From NCBI GenBank assembly GCA_954871525.1, contig OX940860.1, positions 55,106,724 through 55,170,723 on the forward strand: 64,000 nt of DNA, given 5' to 3'. Below are positions 11,136 through 22,131 of the stretch, one piece after another (positions within the stretch are counted from its first letter, which is position 1; every line of letters starts with the position of its first letter). The notes beneath the pieces were generated by a model. That model had not been told where the DNA came from. It did not search any database and saw only the letters and a list, made by a program, of their open reading frames with translations. A program made the translations under genes and the position numbers. The stretch comes from Parietaria judaica. Its lineage: Eukaryota > Streptophyta > Magnoliopsida > Rosales > Urticaceae.

Positions 11136-11469
11136 TTGTGAAAATAGGCGTGACTCGTAGTTTTTCCCGTCGGTGGCAGTTGCTTATTCCTCGGGTGCTC
11201 TGTCAAGTGCCTTCTCTTGTTCATCGTCGTCTTCACCGGCCGCCATATGAGCAAGGCCGGCGTCTTCGTCGTCTCATCAGAACGCCTCGTGTAGTTGGCT
11301 CCTTTACGGATCATCGTCGTTTGTGGTTGCGGATTCGATTCCGCCTTCTTGGTTTGGCTTCGACGAGCATTAGCTCAGAAGATCCGTGTCTACGTCGACT
11401 TCTGGGAGCTTTGGAATTCTTCTGGCGAGGTTAGCGGTTCTATGCGGCGCTTCCTCCTTCATCGTGTCT

Positions 11470-12961
11470 TCAACGTCTGTTTGCAGGTTCCTCTTCTCCT
11501 TTTCCGCTCATTGCTCGAGCTAGTGTGGCTACTTCGTCGTTGGCTGTTGAAGGGATCCAGGTGATCTCGTACCACGCCAATGGCTTGAGGCGCTCCATGG
11601 CTTCTTGCAGCTGAGTCACCGTCTTGTCCTCCTGTCTCGGTAGTCCACCATTCATTTGCCTCGCGATATTCTGTGAGCTGCAGTGTACCTGCAAATTCTT
11701 CACGTCGAGCCTTTCAGCGAGGTTTAGGCCGACGAGTAGCGCTCCGCATTCAGCTTCGTCGCTGGAGGCTTTGAACTTGAATTTGATGGCGTACTTCGAA
11801 TTTTCTCCTTGAGGGTTGGTTAAGACGATTCCTGCTCCTGCGCTGGTGTCGCCGTTGACTCAACTGATGTGCATACTCCATACCGACCCATTGGGCGCGG
11901 ATCTTCTGTTTGGCGGCGCATCCTTCGTCTTCTTTCTTCAGCCGCGGGGGTGTTGGCGCCGTGAGTTTGCTCAGCGACTATGTCAGCCTTTACTTCTCTT
12001 TTCTTGGCGATCCCTAGCTGGCGTTCTTCTTCGCTCCTTCGCTTGGCGAGGTTGATCTCCCGCTTGATAAAGCGTAGGCGGTTGAACATCTTGTCGACGA
12101 GGCGCCTGTACGTCGCGTAGTCTGGGGAATCTTCTGGCGCGGCTCCGCTCATCTTCCTGGATTGGTCCAAGGTCTTCTCGAATTGTCGCAGGAGAACGAA
12201 TATCTCTCTCAGTCCAATAACGGCTGTTGGATTTTTCGTGTCCTCTCCTGGTTCTCCTCGCTTGGTGATGCTGAGGTTGGTGACTTCTTTGCTGATGGCG
12301 GCGACTGTGGCCGTGCTTCGGCGTACTCCTTTTTCGTAGTAGGCTCGTGACTTGGCTTGACTTTCTTGCATTATTCCGACTCCGCTTGGCGTTGGGAACT
12401 TGACAAGTAGGTGATAGGTGGATGTCACGGCCTGGAGTTGGTTGAGCGTGGGCCTTCCGATGATGACGTTGTATGACGAAGGCATGTCGACGATGAGATA
12501 GCTCACCATTCGAGTCACCCTAGGTCCGTCTTTGGCCCCGAAGGTCGTTGGCAGCTCGATGGATCCTTCGGTCGTCACGCATTCTCCTGCAAAACCAAAT
12601 AGCGGTGTACGAACTGGGTTTGCGATGATTCAACCCAAGCTCATCTTGTCGAGGGCCATCTTGAAGATTACGTCGGCTAAGCTTCCGTTGTCGATGAGGA
12701 TCCTCCTGACCATGTTGTTGGCGATCTGCGCTTCCACGACGATGGCGTCGTTGTGCGGGTGGTGAATGGTCAAAGCTTCGTCTTCCGCGAAGGTGTTGGC
12801 TTCGATAGTGCGGATTGGAGGTGTTGAGCCCATCAGGTTAACCTGGTTTGGTGACCATCCTTTTTCCGTTGCGCGTGCGTAGCTCCGTCTGCTTTGGCCT
12901 GAGTCTCCAATTCTTGGTCCTCCAATCATTGTTGATATGACGTTCAGCGGGGTTGCCATTG
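11470..12961 (-). pseudogene. G1 protease, charged linker and degenerate aRNH
   Basis: The minus-strand reading begins MATPLNVISTMIGGP. It continues with an aspartic protease carrying [15 protein letters not shown] (active-site Asp kept), LFGFAGE and [14 protein letters not shown] charged, probably helical stretch of about 150 residues follows (TVAAISK, LREIFVLLRQFEKTLDQSRK, YATYRRLVDKMFNRLRFIK, LAKRRSEEERQ). Last comes a domain like the Tat aRNH. In it WSMHIS replaces the catalytic IDG, DEAE is kept, and VHCSSQ replaces the CDSQ Asp. RT and integrase do not exist between or after these parts. Two frame changes and several stops break it. Confidence 0.85.
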
Positions 12962-13595
12962 TGGCTTTCCCTCAGTCGTCGCCTTGAGTTTTTGGTTATG
13001 CCATCGTCAAGAGTGGGGTTGGCATGCCCCCGTCATTCGCCGTGAGCCTCTTGAAGAACTCCTCTAACTATCCTTCCCTGACCAGTTCTTCAATTTGATC
13101 ATTTAGCTGGTAGCACTGCGACGTTATGTGACCGTAGTCACGATGGAATTGGCAGTATCGGCTCCTATCCTTCGCAGTCTTGTTAAGCGGAGGTGGCCTC
13201 TTGAACTTGTCACCATGCATGGCGTAGATCTCGCCTAGTGTAGTCGTCAGCGGCGTGTAGTCTCTCTTGTCAAGGTGAAATGGTTTTCCTCGTCGCCTGA
13301 CCTCCTTGCGGTTTCGCCGTTCGGCTCCGGTGATCGTCCGTGCGGCTTTTCTTTATCTTCAGTTCGTCGGAGGGGCAGTCGTTGCTTCGTCGGTGGCTCC
13401 CTGGCTCCATTGACTTCCTGCTGGCGAGGTATTCTTCCACGGAGATGTGCTGGGCTGCTCTCGTCATGAGTTCCTTCATGGTCGACGGTATTTCCTTCAT
13501 GAGGGAGATCAAGAACTCCCCGGTCTGGTGTTGACCGTGACGGCTTATACGGGATGCTGTGTCACGTTGCGCGAAGTACTGACTTGGCCCGTCAT
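12962..13595 (-). pseudogene. G1 gag remnant with intact zinc knuckle
   Basis: An ATG at 13595-13593 starts MTGQVSTSRNV and soon meets a TAA. The frame then jumps to the C-terminal gag (EFLISLMKEIPSTM-like, AAQHISVEEYLASRK), because about 1.2 kb of gag present in G2 is deleted. A complete CCHC knuckle follows near 13150: CQFHRDYGHITSQC, fitting C-X2-C/H-type spacing with His. Stops interrupt the region to the protease. Gag would package the element RNA. Confidence 0.8.
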
Positions 13596-13674
13596 GTTGA
13601 ATGGTGGTCGTCGTACTTCGGGTCTTCGGTGAATGCTGGACAGGGATCTCAAGGTAATGACTTTGAGCGATCCC

Positions 13675-13693
13675 CTCCTTCTAGCGCCAAACT
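13675..13693 (-). other. G1 primer-binding site
   Basis: Directly after the 5' LTR the minus strand reads TTGGCGCTAGAAGGAGGGG. TGGCGC next to the LTR end is the usual start of primer-binding sites in plant Gypsy elements, including the Tat group. The exact tRNA was not determined. Confidence 0.8.
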
Positions 13694-15350
13694 TTTAATG
13701 CGTAAAAATAGCTTTAACTGAGAATCGAATCCAAGGTTCGGGTCCCGAGAGTGACCCGCTGAACGCATGGATAATTGGATGCTGAGTCAACGCGGGTTGA
13801 CTAATGATCGTCAAAGCTGGAGGCGAATCCGTCGTCGTGGATGAGTCTCCAAGCTGTCCTTGGCGATCCTCGGCAAACTTCCCTCGTGGTGACGAAGTCC
13901 AGATTACGGCGAACCTCCTCGTCGGGTTTCTCTTGTGGTGGCGAAGTCCGGGCGAGGTCCTTGTCTTGGCGAAGCTCCTCATCTGGGCGAAGTCCTTGTC
14001 TTGGCGATGTCCTCGTCTAAGTGAACTCCAGTCTTGATGAAGCTACGAGCTGGTCTTGATGAGCGTTGACTTGACGTGGTTGTCTCCGACGAACCTCTGA
14101 GTAAGGATGTCACCATAGAGTTAGATCCATGGCGAACCCCAGACTCAAGGTCGTTGGCCTTGGCGGCGTCGTCCTTGATGGCAAGACGTTCCTGTAACCT
14201 GCACATGTAGAACACGTCTAGGAGAATCGGAGGATTGAACCTGCGACGCCTCTGTGACGCTTGTCATTGTATATGCTCGAAGACAGGGAAAAGATAAAGG
14301 GTAAAAATATTTGATGCCGCACCTCGTGAAAGGCTGCCTACGTACACTTTAAAAGGATCAGGTCACCACGTAGTTCAAAGTGGAAGGTTAAGGCGTACGT
14401 ACCTGAGCTTGCCTGGGCAAGCCGGGAGCTGATTGCGGAGACGGGGGTCTCTATCGACGTAGCCAGATGGCGAAGCTAGTTGCATCAACTAGGTGCCAGA
14501 GCTAGGAGCCGTCGAGTCAACATGCCGCAGATGGCATGTCTGGGCATCGATGTGAACGACCCTTGGCAACCAAGGGCCCTCACCTAGACAAAGATCGGGT
14601 GTCGACATGGATAGAAGGTCGGCAGAGCACGACGTCCGCCATGGATCGAGTTTCATCCTTGTACCTGACGAGCCAAGATATGCGAGACTCCAAGGAGCGG
14701 GGGTTCGGCACTCAACTCGCAGGGAGAAGGCGAATTCTAGAGAGATAAGCTCTCATTTTAGAGAAAGAATTCCAAAAGTGGAAAAGTCCCCAAATGAGGA
14801 GGAGAAGCCTCCTATTTATAGGAAAATGTGGTGTCCATTTCTCTCTGAATTAGGGACATGATTGGTGTGTCGTTCCTTGGTGACCAAGTAAAGGTGTGCC
14901 ATTTACCTCGTCGCCTCGTCGGCTGGTCGCCTCATCGCCTTGTCGGCTTGCCGCCTCGTCGCCTCGTCGCCTTGTTGGCTTGTCGTCTTCGTCGGCCATG
15001 CCGCTTTGTCGGCTTCGTTGGCCATGTCGCCTTTGTCGTCGGCCATGTCGTCTCGTCGTCTTCGTCGGTCACGTCTCCTTGTCGGCCTCGTCGCTTCGTC
15101 GGCCTTGAAGGACGTCGTGATTATAACGCCTTGTCGCCGGTGGTCTTGAGGGATGTCATCGCTTAACTGGCCGCACCGACCAGCTCTCAGGGATGTCCCT
15201 TTGTCGTTCCGGCTCCGTCGTCGGGCCCGATCCTTCGGGCTTCGCCAGATGGGCTTTGGATTGGGCTAAACGAGCCTTGACTTTGCCAGCGGGCTTTGAC
15301 TTTCGTCAATAGGGCCCAAATTTTACATATCTCTAAAATTGCATATAACA
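13694..15350 (-). repeat. G1 5' LTR
   Basis: It matches 8761-10412 along its length. The plus-strand left end is TTTTAATGCG where TGTTAATGC is expected, so the terminal CA in the element's sense is mutated. The TATA box is the complement of 14813-14820. The U3 array of GACGAGGCGAC-type units lies at about 14890-15120. Confidence 0.9.
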
Positions 15351-15700
15351 AATATTTCTATTTAAATATTCATTATTTGTTATTATTGGAAAAAATAAAT
15401 TTTTATTAAAAATAAAAATAAAAAATAATTAAATAAGAATAAAAATAAAAATAATTTATTTTATTTTAATAAAAATTATTTAAAACGTAGTAATTACGTG
15501 GCATGCAATGTGGCGGCCAAGTGTCATATGGCATGCCGCGTGGCAAAAGCTAATAGCCACATGGATACATTTCCTCGGTCAACTCCCAAACACTGAGTTT
15601 GAGTATTATTGTCGTTATTTATGAAAGTTGGATACACAGGAAAGAATTTGACAAAAAATTGGATCTTTTTGCCACAATTAACCCATATTTCGATTTCAAT

Positions 15701-16089
15701 TAATATTTCTTCCTTGACTTGAGAAATTGAGAAAATCCTACATAATAGACACTAGATTTTTTTTTTTTGGGCGAATTGTGTTTGGAAAAATCCCATTATC
15801 GTAAGATAAGTAAACAATATTTTAGTGGACAAAAAGGAAAATATACTTTTTCACTAAATTATTTTTGTACTGTATTTTGATTAGTACATTTGCAAGGCTT
15901 GAGAGGAGTTGGTCGGGTTTTTTTCTTTTTCGACAACTCTTAGTCTCATGGAAAATGAAGAACAATTTTTTTAAAAAAAATTCTTATAACGTTAAATTTT
16001 TAACAATACTATGGAAAAATTCTAAAATATTTTAGTTATTAATTGATATTTATTAAATACTAATATTATTTCTCATTATCATTATGCCA
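15701..16089. other. AT-rich spacer, nothing recognised
   Basis: Poly-T and poly-A runs occur (15756-15768, 15967-15980). No open frame, terminus or repeat of note is seen. Confidence 0.6.
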
Positions 16090-16638
16090 GTAAAATCTAA
16101 CCACCGTGTGAGCTTAAGCTTGACTTAGTCCGTCACACAGAGGGAGTCAGCCCGGGTACCGACCAGAACCAAGGACGAACAAGGGTTCAGCCCAACACGG
16201 GTGAACACGAGCAAGATGTCCAGATAGAAGGCGAGCCCAACCAGGGGCAAACGAGCAGACCAGCTTGGGGATAGAGAAGTTGTCCGAGCAGGAAAGGGAA
16301 AGTCAGCAACTACCCAGCAAGGAAAGCGCATAGCTTGAGGAGCAAGCAAAGATCGAGTCAAAGATTTGACGAGATTATTTAGGGTAGTTTCCCGATTTAG
16401 TGCAATTTGGTTAGCTAGGGTTTCGCCTATGTGAGGCTATATAAACCTAGCATTGTACACTTTGTAAAGAGCAGAGCCCATTAGAGTTTTTTTTTTCTCG
16501 AGTTTATCTTCTTGTAATTTACCTTCGATGATCAATAGAAAAATTCTTCTCCCAAAAGTTCGTGTTATTCAATTTCTGTTTGATTTTCTTTGGTGTTGTT
16601 CGTGTTTCTTCGCAAATCCGTGAATTTGGGAACCAACA
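16090..16638 (+). repeat. LTR fragment or solo LTR
   Basis: GCTATATAAACCTAGC near 16436 looks like a TATA box. A transcript-like leader follows with AGAGCAGAGCCC, poly-T, CAATAGAAAAATTCTTC (a likely poly-A signal region), and the end GGGAACCAACA at 16638, which resembles a retrotransposon LTR 3' end. No primer-binding site follows, and the 5' boundary and partner LTR were not found. GC-rich sequence at 16110-16350 belongs to the same unit. Confidence 0.55.
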
Positions 16639-16676
16639 GAGCGCAACTAATTTTAACTTTTTTCAATCCTATAAAA

Positions 16677-16712
16677 ACTAGTAGACCGGCACCGTGCTCT
16701 GCGCGGTGGTGT
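16677..16712 (-). mobile_element. possible Helitron 3' terminus
   Basis: On the minus strand a small hairpin (ACCGCGC, AGA, GCACGGT; one mismatch) is followed about 9 nt later by CTAGT. Helitrons end in CTRR with a short hairpin about 10 nt upstream and insert before T. The matching 5' end was not identified, so this is only a candidate. Confidence 0.3.
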
Positions 16713-16879
16713 AAAAAATATTATAAAATTAAATAATTTTATTGTTTTTTGTTATTTAAAATATATATATATCCGTATCAAACTAACTGTACGATTAGCT
16801 CATGTGTTGTATTTACTCTTCTTATTTAATATAATTAGAAATATATTTTGAAACATTACTACAAATATGGGATTATACT

Positions 16880-17130
16880 ACGGAGCTTCCACTACGCAAG
16901 ACAAAAAGCGTCGTTGGAATCATATATTCGACGATGGAAATTATTATGCGTAGTCGGAGTTAAAAAATAATAGAATTCCGACGACGCAAATTTTTATGTG
17001 TCGGCGGAATCATATATTCGCCGCGACAAATTAATATTAGCCGCGGCGAACATATATGAGTGTCGTCTGGAGGGGTTTTAGAAAGCAAATATTCACCGCG
17101 GCGAATTGATATTTGCCGCGGCGGGTAGTG
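16880..17130. repeat. X1 left subterminal repeats
   Basis: Units such as GACGACGCAAATTTTTATG, GCCGCGGCGAA and AGTGTCGTC occur in both orientations within 250 bp of the left terminus. In CACTA elements such arrays are the binding sites of the TNPA-like protein. Confidence 0.75.
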
Positions 17131-17831
17131 TTCCAACTACGCATATATTAGTGTCGTCGGGATGGAAGGAATTTGTGGAAATTAGATTAAGTGAAAAGTT
17201 TGGGGAACTCTCGAAGCAAAATAAATCTCATAGAGATCAAGTTGAATACCTCTCGAGAACGGGCCGAAATGGATATCGGAAGATCGATCAACAACTAGTT
17301 AGGGTTCTAACTTTGTATTTTAATTTTATTTTATTTTATTGCCAAGAATCGAATAACATGTTTATTTTGTTTCGTAGCATGCCGAAAATGGAGAATGGGC
17401 CACCTTACCCACACTTTGGTGCGTCACGAGGAAGAACCCCGATGGTTCATTAAAGGACTCAACTTTGGAGCCAATAATAGAGAAAATAGTAAGTACTTAT
17501 ATAATGTAGTGCAAATATTAGTAGTTTTGATTATCTTATAATTATTGTTTTTTGTTAGAACAAATATGCCACGCAAGAAGAAAATGGCGAGTTTGAACCC
17601 GATAAGGAAGTCGACGTATTGACAAAAGCGTTGGGAAAGAAAGATCATTCCGGACGAGTTCGGGGACAATCAAAATACGTCACAAAGCGAGCATATCACC
17701 GAGCATCCAACTCAAAGCCGAATCCCGTCGTTAAAAGCCTCCAAGCGGATATTGAAGAAATGAAAGCGAAAAGCGAGGCGAAAGATGCGGCTTTGGAAGA
17801 ATGGAAGTTAAAAATGGAACTATTTGTCTAA
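17130..17831 (+). pseudogene. X1 Transposase_24-like (Ptta/En/Spm) exons
   Basis: Exon 1 (about 17130-17297) encodes GWKEFVEIRLSEKFGELSKQNKSH and NGYRKIDQ, typical of the plant Ptta/En/Spm family (PF03004). Exon 2 (17378-17488) starts after TTCGTAG and encodes HAENGEWATLPTLWCVTRKN then PDGSLKD. It ends at ATA followed by GTAAGT. Exon 3 (17559 on, after TTTGTTAG) encodes DVLTKALGKKDHSGRVRG, a family hallmark, then a coiled-coil-like stretch (VVKSLQADIEEMKAKSEAKD). Exons 2 and 3 join in phase 0. A TAA near 17829 stops the frame although similarity-free Ser/Pro sequence continues. The first donor is not certain. Confidence 0.8.
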
Positions 17832-17978
17832 CAATCAATTGCTCAAAATTTTGAAGGGAGTAACGATGCATGCTCCCGTGGCGGCACTCCGATTAGTCAA
17901 CCGCTCGCTCCGGTTAGTCAACCCGTCGCTCCGGTTAGTTCTAAAAAAAGGCTAAGCCCTTATCGGTCGATAATGTAA

Positions 17979-18582
17979 GTGGTGTTGGTGGAAGGGGCTC
18001 GAGGGATGTACGACCGGCGGCCTCTCATCCAAAGACGCCGATTTCGGGTGATGGTGGCGTCGAATGTCTTCTCTACTCTGACTCTTTTGAAGAATACGAC
18101 GCAAAGGGGAGGGCATATAAACGTTATATCCCGGGTGAGGAACCTTTTCTCGATAAAGAATGGGCGGGCGAATATACTCGGGTGTTAATTGAAGTGGTAA
18201 ATGCTCCGATCCCTAATGTTCCTCTCCCTATGGAAACGCAATGTATGGAATTTCTCGATGACACGATCTGGAACTTAGTGCCTTGGCCGACAAGGTTAAT
18301 CAAGAAAGTCGATTCCAAAGGTAGTCCATCTCTCATACCCAAGCCAAAAGAGGTTGCCAAAAGTGCACAAGATCCAAAAAAGATTAAGATGTCTATCGTT
18401 ATCCTGGAATTGAGACCGTTGGCCGATTATGCCAACAATTATATGCTCGCATCGAATCAATTACTCGAAGTGAATCTTGATGAAAGTTTGGGTCAAGATT
18501 CAACTTATTTAACTTTTGATGACATGCACGAATTTCTACTCTTCGAGGACTTGAATGTGAATTGGATAACGACTTGTCAAAG
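17979..18582 (+). pseudogene. X1 linker region leading into the Ulp1 domain
   Basis: The frame ending in NVNWITTCQR at 18582 contains IPGEEPFLDKEWAGEYTRVL (about 18130-18190), VPLPMETQCMEFL, a basic stretch (PKPKEVAKSAQDPKKIK) and LTFDDMHEFLLFEDLNVNW. The last block resembles the entry to plant transposon-borne Ulp1 domains. The exon ends at a GTATGT donor (18583). Upstream frames are shifted relative to the Transposase_24 exons, so it is not clear whether the two parts form one protein. Confidence 0.65.
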
Positions 18583-18681
18583 GTATGTTTTCTATTTTTA
18601 TATTTTTTTTTATTTCCTTATTTCTTAATGATTTGAAAATATGAATAATTTATTCTACTTTTCCTTATATTATATTTGTAG

Positions 18682-19275
18682 TTATTTGTTACAAACATAC
18701 ATGTCAAAAAGTGATGTGAGAGATTTGTACGGTTTCATTCCTCCGTATAATGAGATGAACTACAACTCTTACACCGACGAAGATAAGAGGTCCATAGAAT
18801 TGGAAAAAGATGTGCGGGTTTGCTTGAATAAGATAACAAAATGCAAGAAAGACAAATTGTGGTTGATGCCATACAATAGTAACCATCATTGGACTCTCCT
18901 CGTGTTGAACCTTTGTCGCAATAGTGTGACCATATTTGATTCACTTAAAAATTCAAGAAGTTTGAATGCGCAATTATCCACGTTTTTTGAAAGGTAAGTA
19001 TTCTCGAATATAGAATTATCTTTTTATTATTGATGTATTTCAAATACAAGGTTTTGTATATTTAACGTTTAAATTTTTTGTAGGCTCGGTGAAATGTTCA
19101 AGTTACACAATACAACTGGCTTGAATTTGCACTCTGTGGTTAAAGTGGCGATTTCAAAATCATGACCGAAACAACCGGGAAATCACGAGTGTGGATACTT
19201 TGTCATGAAGTTCATGCACGACATCGTCATAAAGAGTATTGCGTTTGTTGATAAAAAAAAAGTAATTATAGTTTA
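18682..19275 (+). pseudogene. X1 Ulp1-type (C48) cysteine protease domain
   Basis: The exon at 18682-18993 follows TTTGTAG and ends before GTAAGTAT. It carries KDKLWLMPYNSNHHWTLLVL with the catalytic His of HW, then VTIFDSLKN with the catalytic Asp. The next exon starts at 19084 after TTTTGTAG. It contains KQPGNHECGYFVMKFMHD, with the oxyanion Gln and nucleophile Cys. All catalytic positions are readable. An in-frame TGA lies four codons before that Gln (near 19162), so the copy is inactive as read. Such proteases are common cargo of plant CACTA and Mutator-like elements; the role of the protein there is not established. Confidence 0.85.
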
Positions 19276-19559
19276 AAAGAGATAGATTCTCTTAGAGTTA
19301 GATTAGGTGAATATGTTCTTCAAAAATTTGCAAAGTATGATGAATAATTGAATATTATGTATATGGACGGTCTTACATTCTTTAGTATATAACGACGGTA
19401 CTATTTGTAAGTATGAACGACGCTTTTTGTAGGTACGAAATATTATTTGTATAAATCGGTTAATTTTGGGATTTAAATATATATTATTTATTATTTACAG
19501 GTAATACCAAAGCATCCGGGCGATTTAAATCGCCCGGTTTTTTTAATTTTATACCGGCA

Positions 19560-20225
19560 TATTCGATGACGGATGAAAAACCGTCGCGGAAAGCATTATA
19601 TCAATGCAATCGGGCAAAAAAACGCCGCGGCAATATTAAAATTGCCGCGGCGTATTTATCCCAACGACACTAATAAGTGTCGTTAGAATGAATATTGGCC
19701 GCGGCAAATATAATTTTTGCCGCTGTGAATATTCATTCCAACGACACTAATAAGTGTTGTTGGATGTAAAAACGCCGCGACCAATTTTATATTTGCCGCG
19801 GCCAATATTCATTCCAACGACACTTATTAGTGTCGTTGGAGAAATATACGCCGCGGCAAAAATTATATTTGCCGCGGCCAATATTCATTCCAACGACACT
19901 TATTAGTGTCGTTGGAGAAATATACGCCGTGGCAAAAATATATTCGCCGCGGCCTACAACATGTCCGAGGACATTTTCGAGTTTTGGAAGCACCTCACAC
20001 AACACTTATTATGTGTCGTCGGAATGTTCGCCGCGGCAAAGCTATTATTATGCCGCGGCGAATTTGGATTCTAACTACCCTTTTTAAGTGTACTCCAACT
20101 CCACCTCCGACGACACTTTAATTAAGTGTCGTCAGATATCATACGATGGAGGATCCGACGACACATAAAGAGTGTAGTCGAAGAGATCCAGCTACACTCT
20201 TTAAGTGTAGTCCAACCCCTTTTTT
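19560..20225. repeat. X1 right subterminal palindrome array
   Basis: CCAACGACACT, a short TATT/AATA spacer and its inverse AGTGTCGTTGG form near-perfect palindromes at about 19661, 19738, 19813 and 19887. They alternate with GCCGCGGC-containing stretches (CGCCGCGGCAA, TTGCCGCGGC). Related AGTGTCGTC and AGTGTAGTC units continue to the right terminus. Confidence 0.85.
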
Positions 20226-20237
20226 GTAGTAGTGAAA

Positions 20238-20845
20238 TATTCAAATGATTGGTTAACATAAATGTTATTTTTAAATGTCTATCTAAGAATAAAATTATAT
20301 TTAAATTTTATAAAGTCAAATGTTAACTGTGTAAGAGCCTGCATTCATAATAATAAATGAGAAACTCAATAAAATAGCATTCACGTGTTTGATTGATCTA
20401 TACATATAAAAGTACAATAAACTCAGGAATGGATAAACTAAAAATTATAGATTTGAGGTTCACTATTTTTCCTATAATTTTTGAATTATTTATTGAAATA
20501 TATGTCATGAATTAATGTATGAGATATATGATATTCTATGAGTATCTTACGATCGGGTGCACGACAAGGCTTCTACCTACGGGTTGTAAGGGAAAACAAT
20601 CTGATTCTCGATTAAGACTTTCAAAAAAAATTATACTCAAATTTTCAGTCTGCGTAAAACTTTCAAGCAACAACATATATAAAACGTAAATACTAGTACA
20701 AAAAACACGAAAGATAAGAAGGAAAAAAGAAGCATAAAAATAAGCCAAACCAAACAAAAACATAATAAAATAAAGAATTATTAAAACTGTAATAAATTAC
20801 AGAAGAAACGTAAATGACCTAAAAAATCTTTCCATTTATACATTG
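20238..20845. other. AT-rich spacer, nothing recognised
   Basis: There are short open frames on the minus strand only, with no domain signal. The spacer ends with CATTG, the left copy of the T1 target duplication (20841-20845). Confidence 0.6.
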
Positions 20846-22131
20846 TGTTACGGGTATTTTACGCAATTGATTTAATATTAATTAACAAAAGAAAAATTAT
20901 TTAAAATAATTTTTCTTTTATTAATTAATTAATTAATTTTGCCCCAAAAAGTTCACCGGAAGCCCATTTTCGAAAAATAAATGGTCCAGATTGTCCCAAA
21001 AATATCGAAACACCTTAAATCGATATAAAATTTGTAAAAAACGGCCTCAAGAAACACCTGGGGCATCCGGGACACGTCGGGAAACACCCGAGTGGGCCCC
21101 ACAGCCCCCAAGGGGCACTGCCGCGTGTCAGACGGCCCACCAGGTCCACCAATGGTCAAATTTGACCCCTCCACGTGGCGGCCTCCCATTGGACGCGAGA
21201 AACCCAACCAGCCAACCAGGAGACGCCACGTATGCGCTGACGCAGAGGCTGACGCAAGAGCTGACGTCAGCCCTGGCTGCCACGCGCGTGGTCCTACGTC
21301 ACCGGCACTGTAGCAGCACGTGAGGGTGCGTCCGACGTTGGATTGATGCGCCGATTGCAGCGTTGGATCGGCCACGTCCGGGGGACCCGAAAAAACATAT
21401 AATATTACCCCGGGGGCTTTCCCGGAGTAATATTTATTCACGTTTTAACCCTCGGACCCTCGTATAAATAGAAGTTTGGTTTTCACTTAACGGTAACTTG
21501 ATTATAACCCCGAGAACTCGCCCTAAACTCTATATACTCCCTCTAACTCCCCTCAAATATCACTCTAATGTTGAGCGTCGGAGGTGAATCAGGGGGTACC
21601 CTCCCCGGTTCTCCCTGATCTCGGGTGTTGTTTTGTCCAGGTTCTGAGAGAGAGAAAACACATTTGAACGGAAGTTCTGGAGAAAATTTTGGCACGATCT
21701 AAGACCCTCCTTGCCAAGGTTCTAAATCCGTGAGGTGCTCGTTCTATCCGCTAGTCTTGTATCTCCGGCAGATATACCGACTACGCGGATAGCCCGAGGA
21801 CCCTGATCTGTCCCCGTGACGCCGGTCGAGGGTCTGGTCCACCAGGGTTCACTGGAAATTCGATACTGTGATCCCCCCTACACGGTGGTCAAGAATCCAT
21901 TTTTGGTGTCCCGAACCTGTAATCTGGGCCAGGCCAAGTCCTGGCCCTATTAGCGACAGGTAGTGGAGTTTACCACGGATTTCTGGTCATTGAGTCAGAG
22001 GAGGATCCGTTTGACTCGAAAGTCCAGGAGCCCAAGCCCGAAAGTCATGAAAGTCAATAAAACGACATTGGGCCCGGCCCAACACCAGCAATTGAGCCGC
22101 TGAATGTTTAAGGCTTTTTTCTGCATCAACA
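20846..22131 (+). repeat. T1 5' LTR
   Basis: It starts TGTTACGGGTATTTTACGC and ends TTCTGCATCAACA. TATAAATA is at 21463-21470. The leader contains two strings rich in CCCGAGAACTCGCCC and TCTCCCTGATCTCGGG. It is about 98 bp longer than the 3' LTR because it keeps a segment near 21740-21830 (CGCTAGTCTTGTATCTCC through GACGCCGGTC) that the 3' copy lacks. Confidence 0.95.

Larger units (their letters stand above)
8761..15350 (-). mobile_element. G1: non-autonomous Tat-type Gypsy element, minus strand
   Basis: Two same-orientation LTRs (8761-10412 and 13694-15350) flank 3.3 kb. The flanking 5-mers are GATAT (8756-8760) and AATAT (15351-15355), an imperfect target duplication. Read on the minus strand the order is 5' LTR, primer-binding site, truncated gag, protease, charged linker, degenerate aRNH, 52-bp tandem array, polypurine tract and 3' LTR. 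RT and integrase are absent, as in G2. Compared with G2, the middle of gag and the whole opposite-strand gene are also deleted. Confidence 0.9.
7936..15700. mobile_element. foldback/MITE-type element split by Gypsy G1
   Basis: 7936-8250 and 15356-15700 are inverted copies of each other. Shared landmarks are GTTAATTGTGGC, GTTGACCGA, GAGGAAAT-TCCATGTGGC, TTGCCAC, GGCATGCC, then a long AT-rich tail ending near TAATGAATATTTAAAT. Without the 6.6-kb insertion at 8761-15350 the element would be about 1.2 kb. It has no coding capacity. Its superfamily is uncertain because no clear target duplication was found outside the inverted repeats. Confidence 0.75.
16854..20234 (+). mobile_element. X1: CACTA (En/Spm) DNA transposon with Ulp1 gene
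   Basis: The left end is CATTACTACAAAT and the right end is TTTGTAGTAGTG (inverse CACTACTACAAA). The first C-A-C of the left end is altered to CAT. The 3-bp flanks are AAA (16851-16853) and AAA (20235-20237), the target duplication length of CACTA elements. Inside are subterminal palindromic repeats at both ends and plus-strand exons for a Ptta/En/Spm (Transposase_24) type protein and a C48 protease. The DDE transposase (TNPD type) is not visible, so it would need a helper. Confidence 0.85.

Noticed and set aside
20991..21441. Open frames on both strands in the T1 LTRs (also 34849-35131)
   Set aside because: They lie fully in LTR sequence and are interrupted differently in the two LTRs.
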